The notes under the pieces: generated by a model
Told to the model about the DNA's origin: nothing
Databases searched by the model: none
What the model saw: only the letters and a program-made list of their open reading frames with translations
Shown: piece after piece, positions 45,025 to 53,391 of the stretch
How the letters are laid out: every line of letters begins with the position of its first letter
How positions within the stretch are numbered: the stretch's first letter is position 1
Translations under genes and position numbers: made by a program
From: Maribacter_C sp947494565
GTDB lineage: Bacteria; Bacteroidota; Bacteroidia; Flavobacteriales; Flavobacteriaceae
Assembly (NCBI RefSeq): GCF_047345415.1
Contig: NZ_JBLFEP010000003.1
Span: forward strand, 868,001-932,000
Direction of reading: 5' to 3'
Length of the DNA: 64,000 nt

Positions 45025-45287
45025 GTTCTTTGTATTCTTTTTAAATGAGCTGTTACATCTACTGGTTGGTGTACCACTTTCGTAGCAACAGGGTATTTCG
45101 CCAAAAGTGTCGCGGGGCGAATGGGACGTTTTGAAAAATCGCCCCCACAGTTCGGACAGACCCCCTGCAAAATCGAGTCTACACAATCCGCACAAAAGGT
45201 ACACTCAAAAGTACAAATCATTGCCTCTTTAGAATCAAAAGGCAATGATTTATTACAGTGCTCACAAGTGGGCCGTATTTCTAACAT
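45021..45287 (-). CDS. DUF1272 zinc-binding small protein
   Basis: 88 aa. Four CxxC-type pairs: C8xxC11 in RPTCEHCNKSLP, CTFECTFCADC, and CPNCGGDFSKRP, the order expected for DUF1272, probably binding two zinc ions. It has no signal peptide. It overlaps the dapA-like gene by seven bases upstream and the dehydrogenase gene by four bases downstream, so its translation is locked to the pathway enzymes. Its function is unknown; a chaperone or regulatory role in the pathway is possible. Confidence 0.85.
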   Translation of the reverse strand: MLEIRPTCEHCNKSLPFDSKEAMICTFECTFCADCVDSILQGVCPNCGGDFSKRPIRPATLLAKYPVATKVVHQPVDVTAHLKRIQRT

Positions 45288-46204
45288 GTTTCCAATGACT
45301 TGTATTCGGGTAAAACAGGTCTTGTTTGTAATCCTTCTGCAATGATTTGCTGTACGCGTTTCCGTTCGCTACCCTGAAGGGGCAATCGCGGCTCCCTAAC
45401 ATATTCGGTACCCAGACCCGTAGCCATTTCGGCTAATTTGATGTTCTGCACGAGTTGTGGACTGATATCGAGCTCCAAAAGCGGCATGAACCATCGATAG
45501 ATCTCCAATGCCTCTTTCATACGCCCTGCCTTCACCAAATTACAAATAGCTACTGTTTCCGCCGGAAAGGCACATACAAGACCAGCGACCCAACCGTCTG
45601 CCCCGGCCGCTATACTCTCTAAGGCCAAGGTATCTACTCCGCATAAAATATTCAGGCGCTTGCCGAATCGGTTACGAATGCGAGTGACATTAGAGATATC
45701 ACGTGTTGACTCCTTTACGGCTTCAATATTGTCGTGTGCTAAAAGTTCTTCGAACATATCTAAGGTAACCTCGATTTTATAGTCTATCGGGTTGTTGTAA
45801 ATCATAATAGGCAGGTCTGTGCTACTCGCTATTGTCTTAAAATACCGCACTGTCTCATAGTCCGTTGATTTATAACGCATTGGAGGTAACATCATCAGCC
45901 CGTGTGCACCGTATTTTTCTGCTTTGTGCGCAGCATCAACAGCTCCTTTGGTAGTCTGTTCCGCAATATTGATCACCACCGGTACCTTTTGGTCCACAAT
46001 TCCTACCGTTTCTTGAATCAGAATCCGTTTTTCATCATCGGTGAGCGTACTCGCTTCACCAAGGGTACCTCCCAAAATAATGCCGTTCACGCCGGCTTCT
46101 AGTTGTGCTTTGATATTGTGGGCGAACATGTCCATATCCAATTCATCATTTGAAGTGAATTTCGTGGTAACCGCGGGCATAACACCTGTCCAATCTACTT
46201 TCAT
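45281..46204 (-). CDS. DapA-family 4-hydroxy-pyrroline-2-carboxylate deaminase
   Basis: 307 aa TIM-barrel lyase of the dihydrodipicolinate-synthase family. The Schiff-base Lys164 is in EAVKESTRDISN and the conserved Tyr136 in IMIYNNPIDYKI; GGTLGEASTLTDDEK is the phosphate-type loop. In this gene set it matches LhpC-type enzymes that convert 1-pyrroline-4-hydroxy-2-carboxylate to 2-oxoglutarate semialdehyde with loss of ammonia. It is the first gene of the operon and has a -7 box 24 bases before the ATG; the AraC regulator lies divergently upstream. Confidence 0.88.
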   Translation of the reverse strand: MKVDWTGVMPAVTTKFTSNDELDMDMFAHNIKAQLEAGVNGIILGGTLGEASTLTDDEKRILIQETVGIVDQKVPVVINIAEQTTKGAVDAAHKAEKYGAHGLMMLPPMRYKSTDYETVRYFKTIASSTDLPIMIYNNPIDYKIEVTLDMFEELLAHDNIEAVKESTRDISNVTRIRNRFGKRLNILCGVDTLALESIAAGADGWVAGLVCAFPAETVAICNLVKAGRMKEALEIYRWFMPLLELDISPQLVQNIKLAEMATGLGTEYVREPRLPLQGSERKRVQQIIAEGLQTRPVLPEYKSLETC

Positions 46205-46227
46205 CTTATCTAATTAAAAGGTTTGTC

Positions 46228-46235
46228 CAAAAATA
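46228..46235 (-). promoter_or_regulatory. -7 box of the hydroxyproline operon
   Basis: Minus strand TATTTTTG, exact TAnnTTTG, 23 bases before the operon's first ATG. The -33 region lacks TTTG, as is usual for promoters that need an activator. Confidence 0.55.
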
Positions 46236-46265
46236 GAACGAAAAACAAGCAGGACGTTACTTTCT

Positions 46266-46294
46266 TTTTATCCATATTTGAGCTTATTTTATCC
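46266..46294. promoter_or_regulatory. Putative AraC-family operator (direct repeat)
   Basis: TTTTATCC at 46266-46273 and again at 46287-46294, exactly 21 bases apart (two helical turns). It lies about 45-75 bases upstream of the likely operon start and a similar distance from the regulator's own start. Confidence 0.45.
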
Positions 46295-46340
46295 TTTAAT
46301 CCGTATATCTAAACAAAAAAAGTATAATATTTGCATAGTA

Positions 46341-47195
46341 ATGAAAGTTAGACCTTTTCAAATACTAAAACCACGCGACGAGAATCTGATTGTTCAGGTA
46401 GACCGGTCAAAAGGGTTTTACAATCACCTACATCAACATGCTGAAATACAGCTGAGCCTCATCGTTCAGGGCCAAGGTAAATTACTTATCGGAGATAGCA
46501 TCCACCGATTCAGTGATGGCGATTTTTTTGCTATTGGGCCCAATTGTCCACATCTTTTTCGTAGCGACCGTCTCGGGAAAAATACACATATGATCTCTCT
46601 TTTCTTTACCGAGAGAACCTTGGGCGAGGGTTTCTTCGAGCTTTCGGACTTAAAGGAGGTGAGACCATTTTTCGAAATGATTCCCGACGGTTTTCGTCCT
46701 TTGGACAATCAAACTGAAATAGCTGAACTGATGCACCAGTTTCCCAAGATCTCAAAACTGTCTCGAATCATTCTATTCTTGAGGTTATTGAAATTATGCT
46801 GCCAGGTCGATAAAAAACCCTTGACCCAATTTAAGTACCACAAACAAACCGGACTGCTAGCAGGCGAACGTTTACAAGTTGTTTTCGATTACGTACTGCA
46901 CAACTTTCAAAATGAAGTAAAACTAGAGTCGGTAGCCCTTCTTGTGCATATGACGCCTAACGCCTTTTGCAAGTTCTTCAAACAACGGACAAATAAAACG
47001 CTCTTTCAGTTTCTCATAGAATTACGAGTAGAACACGCCGGACAACTGCTTAAAAAGCACTCGGATTTTTCCATAGCCGAAATAGCGGAGCAGTCAGGCT
47101 TTCAAAGCATCTCTAATTTCAATAGAAAATTCAAGGCGATTAAAGGCATTAGCCCATCACAATATGCAACTCAAGACGAATTATTCGTTCTGTGA
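46341..47195 (+). CDS. AraC-family transcriptional regulator of the hydroxyproline cluster
   Basis: 284 aa from the ATG at 46341; an in-frame ATG at 46278 was rejected because the promoter-like AATATTTG lies just before 46341. The N-terminal cupin shows HLHQHAEIQLSLIVQGQGKL and RFSDGDFFAIGPNCPHLFRS. The C-terminal double HTH begins about residue 190 with ESVALLVHMTPNAFCKFFKQ and ends with IAEIAEQSGFQSISNFNRKF, the second recognition helix and signature. It probably senses hydroxyproline or a pathway intermediate and activates the divergent operon. Confidence 0.9.
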   Translation: MKVRPFQILKPRDENLIVQVDRSKGFYNHLHQHAEIQLSLIVQGQGKLLIGDSIHRFSDGDFFAIGPNCPHLFRSDRLGKNTHMISLFFTERTLGEGFFELSDLKEVRPFFEMIPDGFRPLDNQTEIAELMHQFPKISKLSRIILFLRLLKLCCQVDKKPLTQFKYHKQTGLLAGERLQVVFDYVLHNFQNEVKLESVALLVHMTPNAFCKFFKQRTNKTLFQFLIELRVEHAGQLLKKHSDFSIAEIAEQSGFQSISNFNRKFKAIKGISPSQYATQDELFVL

Positions 47196-47198
47196 AAG

Positions 47199-48383
47199 TT
47201 ATTCCTTGCCCTGCACTCCGAACTTATATACTGTAGTCGTTTCATATACTTCCCCAGGGTTCAGAAGTGTACTTGGGAATTCAGGTTTATTCGGGGAATC
47301 GGGATAATGCTGTGTTTCAAAACAAAACGAACCTCTAAAGGGGTATGGCTTTCCCGTCTTTCCGATATCGGAGCCATTCATGAAATTACCGGTATAGAAT
47401 TGTACTCCGGGCTCACTGGTGTATACTTCCATGGTACGTCCGCTATTTGGTTCGAGCACCATAGCTGCCAATTTTAACCCCTCACCGTTTTGAGGCATTT
47501 CATTAACAACGTAATTGTGATCATACCCCCTTCCGATTTTTAATTGCTCGAAATCAGCATCAATATCACGGCCTATAGTCTTGGGGCTTCTGAAATCAAA
47601 AGGAGTATTCTCCACAGTTTCAATGGCACCTGTTGGAATCAGACCGTCATCTACGGGCGTATAGGTATCCGCGTTGATCGTAACCACATGATCCATGATA
47701 TCACCATTCCCTTCTCCCTTTAGATTGAAGAAAGAGTGATTGGTCAAGTTGACCACAGTGGCCTTATCCGAAGTAGCTTTGTAATTGATTTTCAATGCGT
47801 TGGAGTCATCTAGTATATATTGCACTTGAACATTTAAGTTGCCAGGGTATCCCTCCTCCATGTCTGGGGAAACCCTTGAAAAGGTAATCGTATTACTTGA
47901 ATGATCGTCTACTTTCCAGACAACACTCTCAAACCCCTTAGTGCCTCCATGAAGATGATTTTCACCATTATTTTTAACCAGGTCATATGCCGTACCATCA
48001 ATACTAAAGGTGCCTTTTCCAATTCGGTTTCCGTACCTTCCTATAATAGCACCATAATAGTTTCGGTTTTCGACGAACTCGGTCAAGGTGGCATAGCCCA
48101 AAACCACGTCCTCGAATTCCCCGTTTTTGTCGGGCGTGTGAAGTGATAGTAGCCGCTGTCCGTAATTGGTGAACGTTACCTCAATACCATTCGCATTTCT
48201 CAAGGTGTAAAAGCGTACCGAATCTTCTTCAATAAGACCGATGAAGCTCTCTGGGTCAATTGTCTTCTTTAACGGTGCTGGTAAGGCTTCTTTTTCTTCA
48301 GTGTTATTCTTCATTTTTTCTTTGCAGGATAAGGCTAAAATCAAAACGGCCATGAAAAATATCGGGGCCTTTAAAATTGTCAT
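47199..48383 (-). CDS. Aldose 1-epimerase lipoprotein
   Basis: 394 aa mutarotase of the GalM fold, with a lipoprotein signal MTILKAPIFFMAVLILALSC (Cys20), so it acts in the periplasm. The catalytic His/Glu region shows GENHLHGGTKGFESVVWKV, NLTNHSFFNLKGEGNGDI and PGVQFYTGNFMNGSDIGKTG. Exported GalM proteins are common in Bacteroidota that degrade polysaccharides. It is convergent with the AraC gene (three bases between stops) and divergent from the M28 peptidase gene; no sugar-uptake gene is nearby. Confidence 0.92.
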   Translation of the reverse strand: MTILKAPIFFMAVLILALSCKEKMKNNTEEKEALPAPLKKTIDPESFIGLIEEDSVRFYTLRNANGIEVTFTNYGQRLLSLHTPDKNGEFEDVVLGYATLTEFVENRNYYGAIIGRYGNRIGKGTFSIDGTAYDLVKNNGENHLHGGTKGFESVVWKVDDHSSNTITFSRVSPDMEEGYPGNLNVQVQYILDDSNALKINYKATSDKATVVNLTNHSFFNLKGEGNGDIMDHVVTINADTYTPVDDGLIPTGAIETVENTPFDFRSPKTIGRDIDADFEQLKIGRGYDHNYVVNEMPQNGEGLKLAAMVLEPNSGRTMEVYTSEPGVQFYTGNFMNGSDIGKTGKPYPFRGSFCFETQHYPDSPNKPEFPSTLLNPGEVYETTTVYKFGVQGKE

Positions 48384-48531
48384 AATAGGTGCTATTGTTA
48401 GTTACTGCTTTCTCGCAATTCACAAGGTAAGGAAAAATGTGAAATACCGTATCCCTTATAACCTTGCTTAGGAAATAAAAGCTCCTTTTAGAAATTCACT
48501 TTAGAGCAATCTCTATTCTCTTATATTTCAT

Positions 48532-48539
48532 TATTTTTG
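48532..48539 (+). promoter_or_regulatory. -7 box of the M28 peptidase gene
   Basis: TATTTTTG, exact TAnnTTTG, 26 bases before the ATG at 48566; the -33 element is unclear. Confidence 0.5.
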
Positions 48540-48565
48540 GTCGACTTTAATTCAAGAAAACCATA

Positions 48566-50128
48566 ATGAAAAAGACACTTTTCACATTAATCGTGCTCGT
48601 TGCTGCCTGTAACTCTTCCCAAAAGACAGTTAACGATTCTGCAGAACAGCAGGCCACAAAAAGCGATGTTACTGAATATGCCGCTACGATAACAGAAGAA
48701 GAGTTAGAGGAACACCTTGTCATATACGCCTCAGATGAATTCGAAGGAAGGGAAACCGGTAGTCCTGGACAAAAAAAGGCGATCGCATACATCAAAAAGG
48801 AATACGAGAAAATCGCTATTCCCGCTGCCAAAAGCGATGGGGATTATTTTCAAAAAGTTCCCTTGGAGATTAAAAAGGTTCCTGTCGGATCCATAACGAT
48901 CAATGGCAAGACACACCCGATCGGTGAAGGTTTTTTAACCTTTTCCGCCGCCCAAGGTTCATTCGATGAGGTCGTATACGCGGGTTATGGCGTCGAGGAA
49001 GGTGAGTACTCGGACTTTTCCGATATGGATGTCAAGGGAAAGATAGTTTTGGTAAAAGCCGGTGAGCCGAAAAACGCCGATGGCACATTTGCAGTATCCG
49101 GTACTAGTGAAAGTTCGAAATGGAGCGACCCAAATGAATCGATTACCATGAAAGACAAGCTATTGCAATCGAAGGGTGCGAAGGGGATGCTGTATTATGA
49201 CTTGGACAATTACCAACGCTTTAAAAGGTACTTTGAATATATGAATAACAACAACAGTGGTCAGATGTCAATAAAATCGGACGATGACGAGGCGGGCTTT
49301 GCCATCTATATCGACACAAACATCGCCAAAGAACTATTATCCGATATCGATTCAAACCATACCCCTTCCGTTGTTGAAAGTTCATTCGCAGTATCCACTT
49401 CTTCTGAAAATGGTGCAATTGATTCGGAGAACGTCGTGGCCATTTTAAAAGGTAGCGAAAAACCGGAAGAATATGTGGTCATATCATCGCATTTGGATCA
49501 TATTGGGGTAACTGCAGATGGACAAATCAATAATGGCGCGGATGATGATGGATCTGGTACCGTAGCCCTTTTAGAAATTGCGGAAGCTTTTAAAAAGGCC
49601 GCTGACGAAGGTAATGGTCCTAAGCGATCCATTGTTTTCTTGCATGTTACGGGTGAAGAGAAAGGGCTTTTAGGATCGCAGTATTATACCGATGTGGATC
49701 CGATTTTACCCTTAGAACAGACTGTAGCCAATCTTAATATCGATATGATCGGCCGCATCGACCCTAAAAGAGAAGGAGATAGAAATTACATTTATTTAAT
49801 AGGATCGGATAAATTAAGTACCGAGCTTCACGAACTATCGGAGGAAGTGAACCAAAAGTTTATGAATATAGAGCTCGATTATACCTACAATGACGAAAAT
49901 GATCCGAACCGTTTTTACTACCGCAGTGACCACTACAACTTCGCCAAGAACAATATTCCGATTATCTTTTACTTTAACGGTACTCATGACGACTACCATA
50001 GGCCAAGTGATACCGTTGATAAGATCAACTATGACCTTTTAGAAAATAGATCACGTCTTGTCTTCCATACCGCTTGGGAAATTGCCAATCGCGAGGCAAG
50101 GATCATAGTCGACAAAGCGAGCGAATAA
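48566..50128 (+). CDS. M28-family aminopeptidase lipoprotein with PA domain
   Basis: 520 aa. The signal MKKTLFTLIVLVAAC ends in a lipobox (Cys15). A protease-associated insertion lies at about 130-250 (VVYAGYGVEEGEYSDFSDMD then KGAKGMLYYD). The zinc site has His in VVISSHLDHIG, Asp in NNGADDDGSGT, the Glu pair in HVTGEEKGLLGS, Asp in NLNIDMIGRID and the final His in GTHDDYHRPSDT. The set is complete for two zinc ions. It removes N-terminal residues from peptides at the cell envelope. Confidence 0.94.
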   Translation: MKKTLFTLIVLVAACNSSQKTVNDSAEQQATKSDVTEYAATITEEELEEHLVIYASDEFEGRETGSPGQKKAIAYIKKEYEKIAIPAAKSDGDYFQKVPLEIKKVPVGSITINGKTHPIGEGFLTFSAAQGSFDEVVYAGYGVEEGEYSDFSDMDVKGKIVLVKAGEPKNADGTFAVSGTSESSKWSDPNESITMKDKLLQSKGAKGMLYYDLDNYQRFKRYFEYMNNNNSGQMSIKSDDDEAGFAIYIDTNIAKELLSDIDSNHTPSVVESSFAVSTSSENGAIDSENVVAILKGSEKPEEYVVISSHLDHIGVTADGQINNGADDDGSGTVALLEIAEAFKKAADEGNGPKRSIVFLHVTGEEKGLLGSQYYTDVDPILPLEQTVANLNIDMIGRIDPKREGDRNYIYLIGSDKLSTELHELSEEVNQKFMNIELDYTYNDENDPNRFYYRSDHYNFAKNNIPIIFYFNGTHDDYHRPSDTVDKINYDLLENRSRLVFHTAWEIANREARIIVDKASE

Positions 50129-50199
50129 AAGCTTGTTCCGGGGTGGTAAAAAGTAGCGAAGCCATTCCCGCAAAATTTTGACTAACATCTTGCACAAAA

Positions 50200-50227
50200 A
50201 AAGCCTTATCGCATGCGATAAGGCTTT
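50200..50227 (-). terminator. Terminator shared by tRNA-His and the M28 peptidase gene
   Basis: A perfect 28-base palindrome, AAAGCCTTATCGC and its complement around ATGC. The minus strand continues into a T run, so it is the terminator of tRNA-His; it can also stop the converging peptidase transcript. Confidence 0.85.
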
Positions 50228-50234
50228 AATTTTG

Positions 50235-50308
50235 GGTGGAAGACCGGGTTCGAACCGGCGACTTCTGGTACCACAAACCAGCGCTCTAACCAGCTGAGCT
50301 ACAACCAC
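50235..50308 (-). tRNA. tRNA-His (anticodon GTG)
   Basis: The minus strand folds as a cloverleaf: acceptor GTGGTTG, D arm GCTC-AGCTGGTTA-GAGC, anticodon stem CTGGT/ACCAG with loop TTGTGGT, T arm GCCGG-TTCGAAC-CCGGT. The preceding G at 50309 can serve as the G-1 that histidine tRNA needs. Discriminator base C73 is consistent with His. The acceptor stem has two U-U oppositions (positions 5-68 and 6-67). CCA is not encoded. Confidence 0.93.
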
Positions 50309-50324
50309 CATTTGTAAGCGAAGG

Positions 50325-50356
50325 CAAAGGTAATTTTTTTTGAGTGTTCTTTCAAA
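50325..50356 (-). promoter_or_regulatory. Promoter of tRNA-His
   Basis: Minus strand TTTG (50353-50356), 20-base spacer, TACCTTTG (50325-50332): an exact full Bacteroidota promoter, 16 bases before the tRNA 5' end. Confidence 0.8.
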
Positions 50357-50534
50357 ATAAAATACAGTATTTTCTAGAAATAAACCGTTTAGGGCTTCTC
50401 TACATATGTCTTCGAGCGTGTAAGAAAAATACAGAAAAAAGCCGTTTTTATCGATAAACTACACACTTTCAAGGTTGAAACACACAATTTTAGGCATTTC
50501 ACAACATAAATTATAGTGACTTGGGTAGTCATGT

Positions 50535-50542
50535 TACCTTTA
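50535..50542 (+). promoter_or_regulatory. Candidate -7 box of the histidine kinase gene
   Basis: TACCTTTA, one base from TAnnTTTG, 19 bases before the ATG at 50562; the nearest TTG is too close to be a -33. Confidence 0.35.
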
Positions 50543-50561
50543 TCAAGCCATATTTACCATT

Positions 50562-52655
50562 ATGCCCCATATCGATATCAAACATATAACAAGACAACTA
50601 ATGGTCAAGGGATTCCCATACCTTTTACCTGTGTTGTTTCTTTTCGCTAATGGTTTGCATAGTCAGGAAACCTTGAGGGATAGTTTGAAGAATGAACTTA
50701 AACGGACGAAACCCCTTTTGCTAAACGCGTTACAAGATTCCACACATATCAATATGCTGAATGATTTGGCGACAACCATGCGTTTTTATAAGCGGGATAG
50801 TCTAATGCTTTTGTCAAAAGAGGCATTGACCCTAAGTAAAGCCATCGGATATCGCAAGGGTGAAATCGCCGCACAGATAGGTATTGGTGATTATTATTCG
50901 GATCAAGGGATCCATGAAAAGGGAATCCTCTACTTCGGTAAGGCCCTGAAAACCGCTCAAGACTTGGGGAACGATAATCTGCTCCTCTTAGCCGAAAATC
51001 GATTGGCCGGTGAATATGAGTATCAGGGCGACTATGCAATGGCCCTACGCGAAATGCTTAAAGGAATCGAAATCGCCAAAAGGCTTGACGATAAGGAAAT
51101 GCTATCGGTATTCCATGAAAATATCGCCCTCCTCTACTCCAACCAAAAAGATTATGAAGAGGCCATCTATTATCTCAAAATTTCGAAGAAGCTCAACGAG
51201 GAAATCGGAGATGAGGTTTTCTCAGCCTATACCCATGCGAACATGGCTTCAGTTTATGCGGAGGACCACCAATATGATTATGCGATGTTCAATGTGAATA
51301 TCAGTATTTCGATTTTTGAGAAGCACCAAATAATGGACTGGCTCGCCTATGCCTATGAGACCAAAGGAAAGACCTACCTCAGGCAAGAAAAATACAAGTG
51401 GGCCCTGTACTGGTACAACCAAAGCGAAATGCTACACAATAAAAGTGTAGATGACGCACGCGCGAAAATCGATTTACTTCAGGGGCTGTCCGAAACGAAT
51501 TTGGGATTACAAAAAGACAGTATAGCGGAGACCTATGCATTAGGCGCCTATAAATCGTCGAAAAGGCTGAAGGTCAAAAAGGGTATGAAGGATGCTTCAA
51601 AAACGCTGTACGAACTGTACAAGAAGAAAAATGACTATACCAAGGCCTTAGGATACCATGAGCTCTTTCAGAAATTTTCCGATACCTTATCGCGCAACGA
51701 AAGTAAAAAGAGTCTTCTCATGCTGAAAACCCGTGTCAGTCATGAAAAACAAAAACAAGATCTCATCGACAAAAGTGAAAAGGCACTGGCCGAGCAAAAA
51801 AAGTATGTTACCGGTGTTCTTGGAGTGGTTCTGGTCATGGTCATCATCACGTTCTTGGTAAAACGCAGTGAACGTATACAAAAGAACCTGAACAAAGAGT
51901 TGACTTCAAAAACGACTCAGCTTGAAAATAACGAGCAAGAGCTGTTGGAAATCAATGAGACGAAAGACAAGCTTTTTTCGATTATAGGGCACGATTTAAG
52001 AGGTCCGATCGGAGCCTTCCAAGGTCTATTGGGTCTTTTCAAAAAAGGAGAGGTAGACCAGGATGAATTCTTATCCTTTATTCCCAAATTAAAAGCCGAT
52101 ATTGACCATATTTCCTTTACACTCAACAACTTACTATCTTGGGGACAGACCCAAATGAACGGAACCATTACCAAACCTTCGGTAGTCGATTTAGAGAATA
52201 TCGTTTCGGTAAATATCAGCCTTCTTTCAGAAATCGCCTTTGGAAAATCGATTCGTATGGTAAATAAAGTCGATGAGGGTACCTTGATTTGGTCCGACCC
52301 AGATCAGATCGATATTGTGGTCAGGAACCTGATAAGCAATGCCCTAAAATTCACTCCTAAAAATGGATCTGTGACGGTTAGTGCATTTGAAAGGGAGGAA
52401 CATTGGGAAGTTTCCGTTCAAGATACAGGAGTAGGAATCGACGAAGAAACCCAAAAGCGCCTATTCGCCAAGAATTCGAATGTCACTACTTATGGTACCA
52501 ATAATGAAAAAGGAACCGGCCTTGGCCTCACGCTCTGTCGCGAAATGGTCGAGAACAACGAGGGTTCCATATGGGTAAGTAGTATACTTGGTGAAGGCAC
52601 CTGTTTTAAGTTCACCCTTCCCAAATCAAAGGAAACCTTTGTGAAGGCTAGTTAG
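50562..52655 (+). CDS. TPR-containing sensor histidine kinase
   Basis: 697 aa. The signal peptide or anchor ends about residue 35. Six or more TPR motifs span about 100-375 in the periplasm (GIHEKGILYFGKALKTAQDL, DYEEAIYYLKISKKLNEEI, KYKWALYWYNQSEMLHN). One helix (416-434) crosses the membrane, followed by a coiled coil to 470. HisKA has His477 in SIIGHDLRGPIGAFQGLL; HATPase has the N box IVVRNLISNALKFTPKNG, G1 DTGVGIDE and G2 GTGLGL. No response regulator gene is near. The last four bases overlap the bshB1 gene on the other strand. Confidence 0.92.
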   Translation: MPHIDIKHITRQLMVKGFPYLLPVLFLFANGLHSQETLRDSLKNELKRTKPLLLNALQDSTHINMLNDLATTMRFYKRDSLMLLSKEALTLSKAIGYRKGEIAAQIGIGDYYSDQGIHEKGILYFGKALKTAQDLGNDNLLLLAENRLAGEYEYQGDYAMALREMLKGIEIAKRLDDKEMLSVFHENIALLYSNQKDYEEAIYYLKISKKLNEEIGDEVFSAYTHANMASVYAEDHQYDYAMFNVNISISIFEKHQIMDWLAYAYETKGKTYLRQEKYKWALYWYNQSEMLHNKSVDDARAKIDLLQGLSETNLGLQKDSIAETYALGAYKSSKRLKVKKGMKDASKTLYELYKKKNDYTKALGYHELFQKFSDTLSRNESKKSLLMLKTRVSHEKQKQDLIDKSEKALAEQKKYVTGVLGVVLVMVIITFLVKRSERIQKNLNKELTSKTTQLENNEQELLEINETKDKLFSIIGHDLRGPIGAFQGLLGLFKKGEVDQDEFLSFIPKLKADIDHISFTLNNLLSWGQTQMNGTITKPSVVDLENIVSVNISLLSEIAFGKSIRMVNKVDEGTLIWSDPDQIDIVVRNLISNALKFTPKNGSVTVSAFEREEHWEVSVQDTGVGIDEETQKRLFAKNSNVTTYGTNNEKGTGLGLTLCREMVENNEGSIWVSSILGEGTCFKFTLPKSKETFVKAS

Positions 52656-53374
52656 ATCAAGTCATCTAATGAATCTACCGCAACAAAGCGCTCAACCGTA
52701 AATCCCTCAGCGTATTCCACGCCTACCATTCTTCCTAAATCCCTCGCCCGATAGTTCACGCTATCTATAAAATTCTTGCTACTGATCGGTGTTTCAGGTT
52801 CTTCGCTTTTCGGATCGAAAAATTGAGAAGAATAGGCTAAAATAGCCTCCGTCTTCTTATCGATAAAATTACTGACGTCGACTACAAAGTCCGGGTTGAG
52901 ATTTTTCCATTGTATGTAGTGATACACCGATTTAGGTCGCCAAGGTTCTTGCCAGATATCATCACCATCCAATTTCGTATCTATTTTAACAAGTCCACTT
53001 AAAAAACAGGCATGGCTTACCAGATCACTTCCCTTTCCATGATCGATATGACGATCATCTACAGCATTGCACAGCACGATTTCCGGTTTGTATTTTCGGA
53101 TCATTTGTATGATTCCTAATTGATGGGCCTTATCGTTGACAAAAAAGCCGTCCGCATATTCCAGATTCTCACGTACCGAAACGCCGAGTATTTCAGCGGC
53201 CGCAGCAGCTTCCTTATCACGGATTTCGGCTGTGCCCCTCGTACCAAGCTCCCCTCGGGTCAGATCAACAATGCCTACTTTCTTGCCATTGGCAATCTCT
53301 TTTGCCAGGGTCGCACCCGCTCCTAATTCTACATCGTCAGGGTGCGCCCCGAAGGCCAATATATCTAATTTCAT
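52652..53374 (-). CDS. bshB1: Bacillithiol biosynthesis deacetylase BshB1
   Basis: 240 aa PIG-L-type zinc deacetylase that removes acetyl from N-acetylglucosaminyl-malate in bacillithiol synthesis. The metal motif is FGAHPDDVELGAGATL (residues 8-23), and NAVDDRHIDHGKGSDL carries the remaining His and Asp ligands. VDLTRGELGTRGTAEIRDKE is the typical flavobacterial BshB1 block. Bacillithiol is the main thiol of Bacteroidota. The gene follows the gamma-synthase gene by 17 bases, linking cysteine/methionine chemistry and the thiol cofactor. Confidence 0.94.
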   Translation of the reverse strand: MKLDILAFGAHPDDVELGAGATLAKEIANGKKVGIVDLTRGELGTRGTAEIRDKEAAAAAEILGVSVRENLEYADGFFVNDKAHQLGIIQMIRKYKPEIVLCNAVDDRHIDHGKGSDLVSHACFLSGLVKIDTKLDGDDIWQEPWRPKSVYHYIQWKNLNPDFVVDVSNFIDKKTEAILAYSSQFFDPKSEEPETPISSKNFIDSVNYRARDLGRMVGVEYAEGFTVERFVAVDSLDDLI

Positions 53375-53391
53375 CTAGTTTTGATTTCAAT

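Noticed and set aside
43441..45204. Longer start at 45204 for the semialdehyde dehydrogenase
   Set aside because: It would bury the whole DUF1272 frame and add 60 residues without family resemblance; the ATG at 45024 gives the usual ALDH length.
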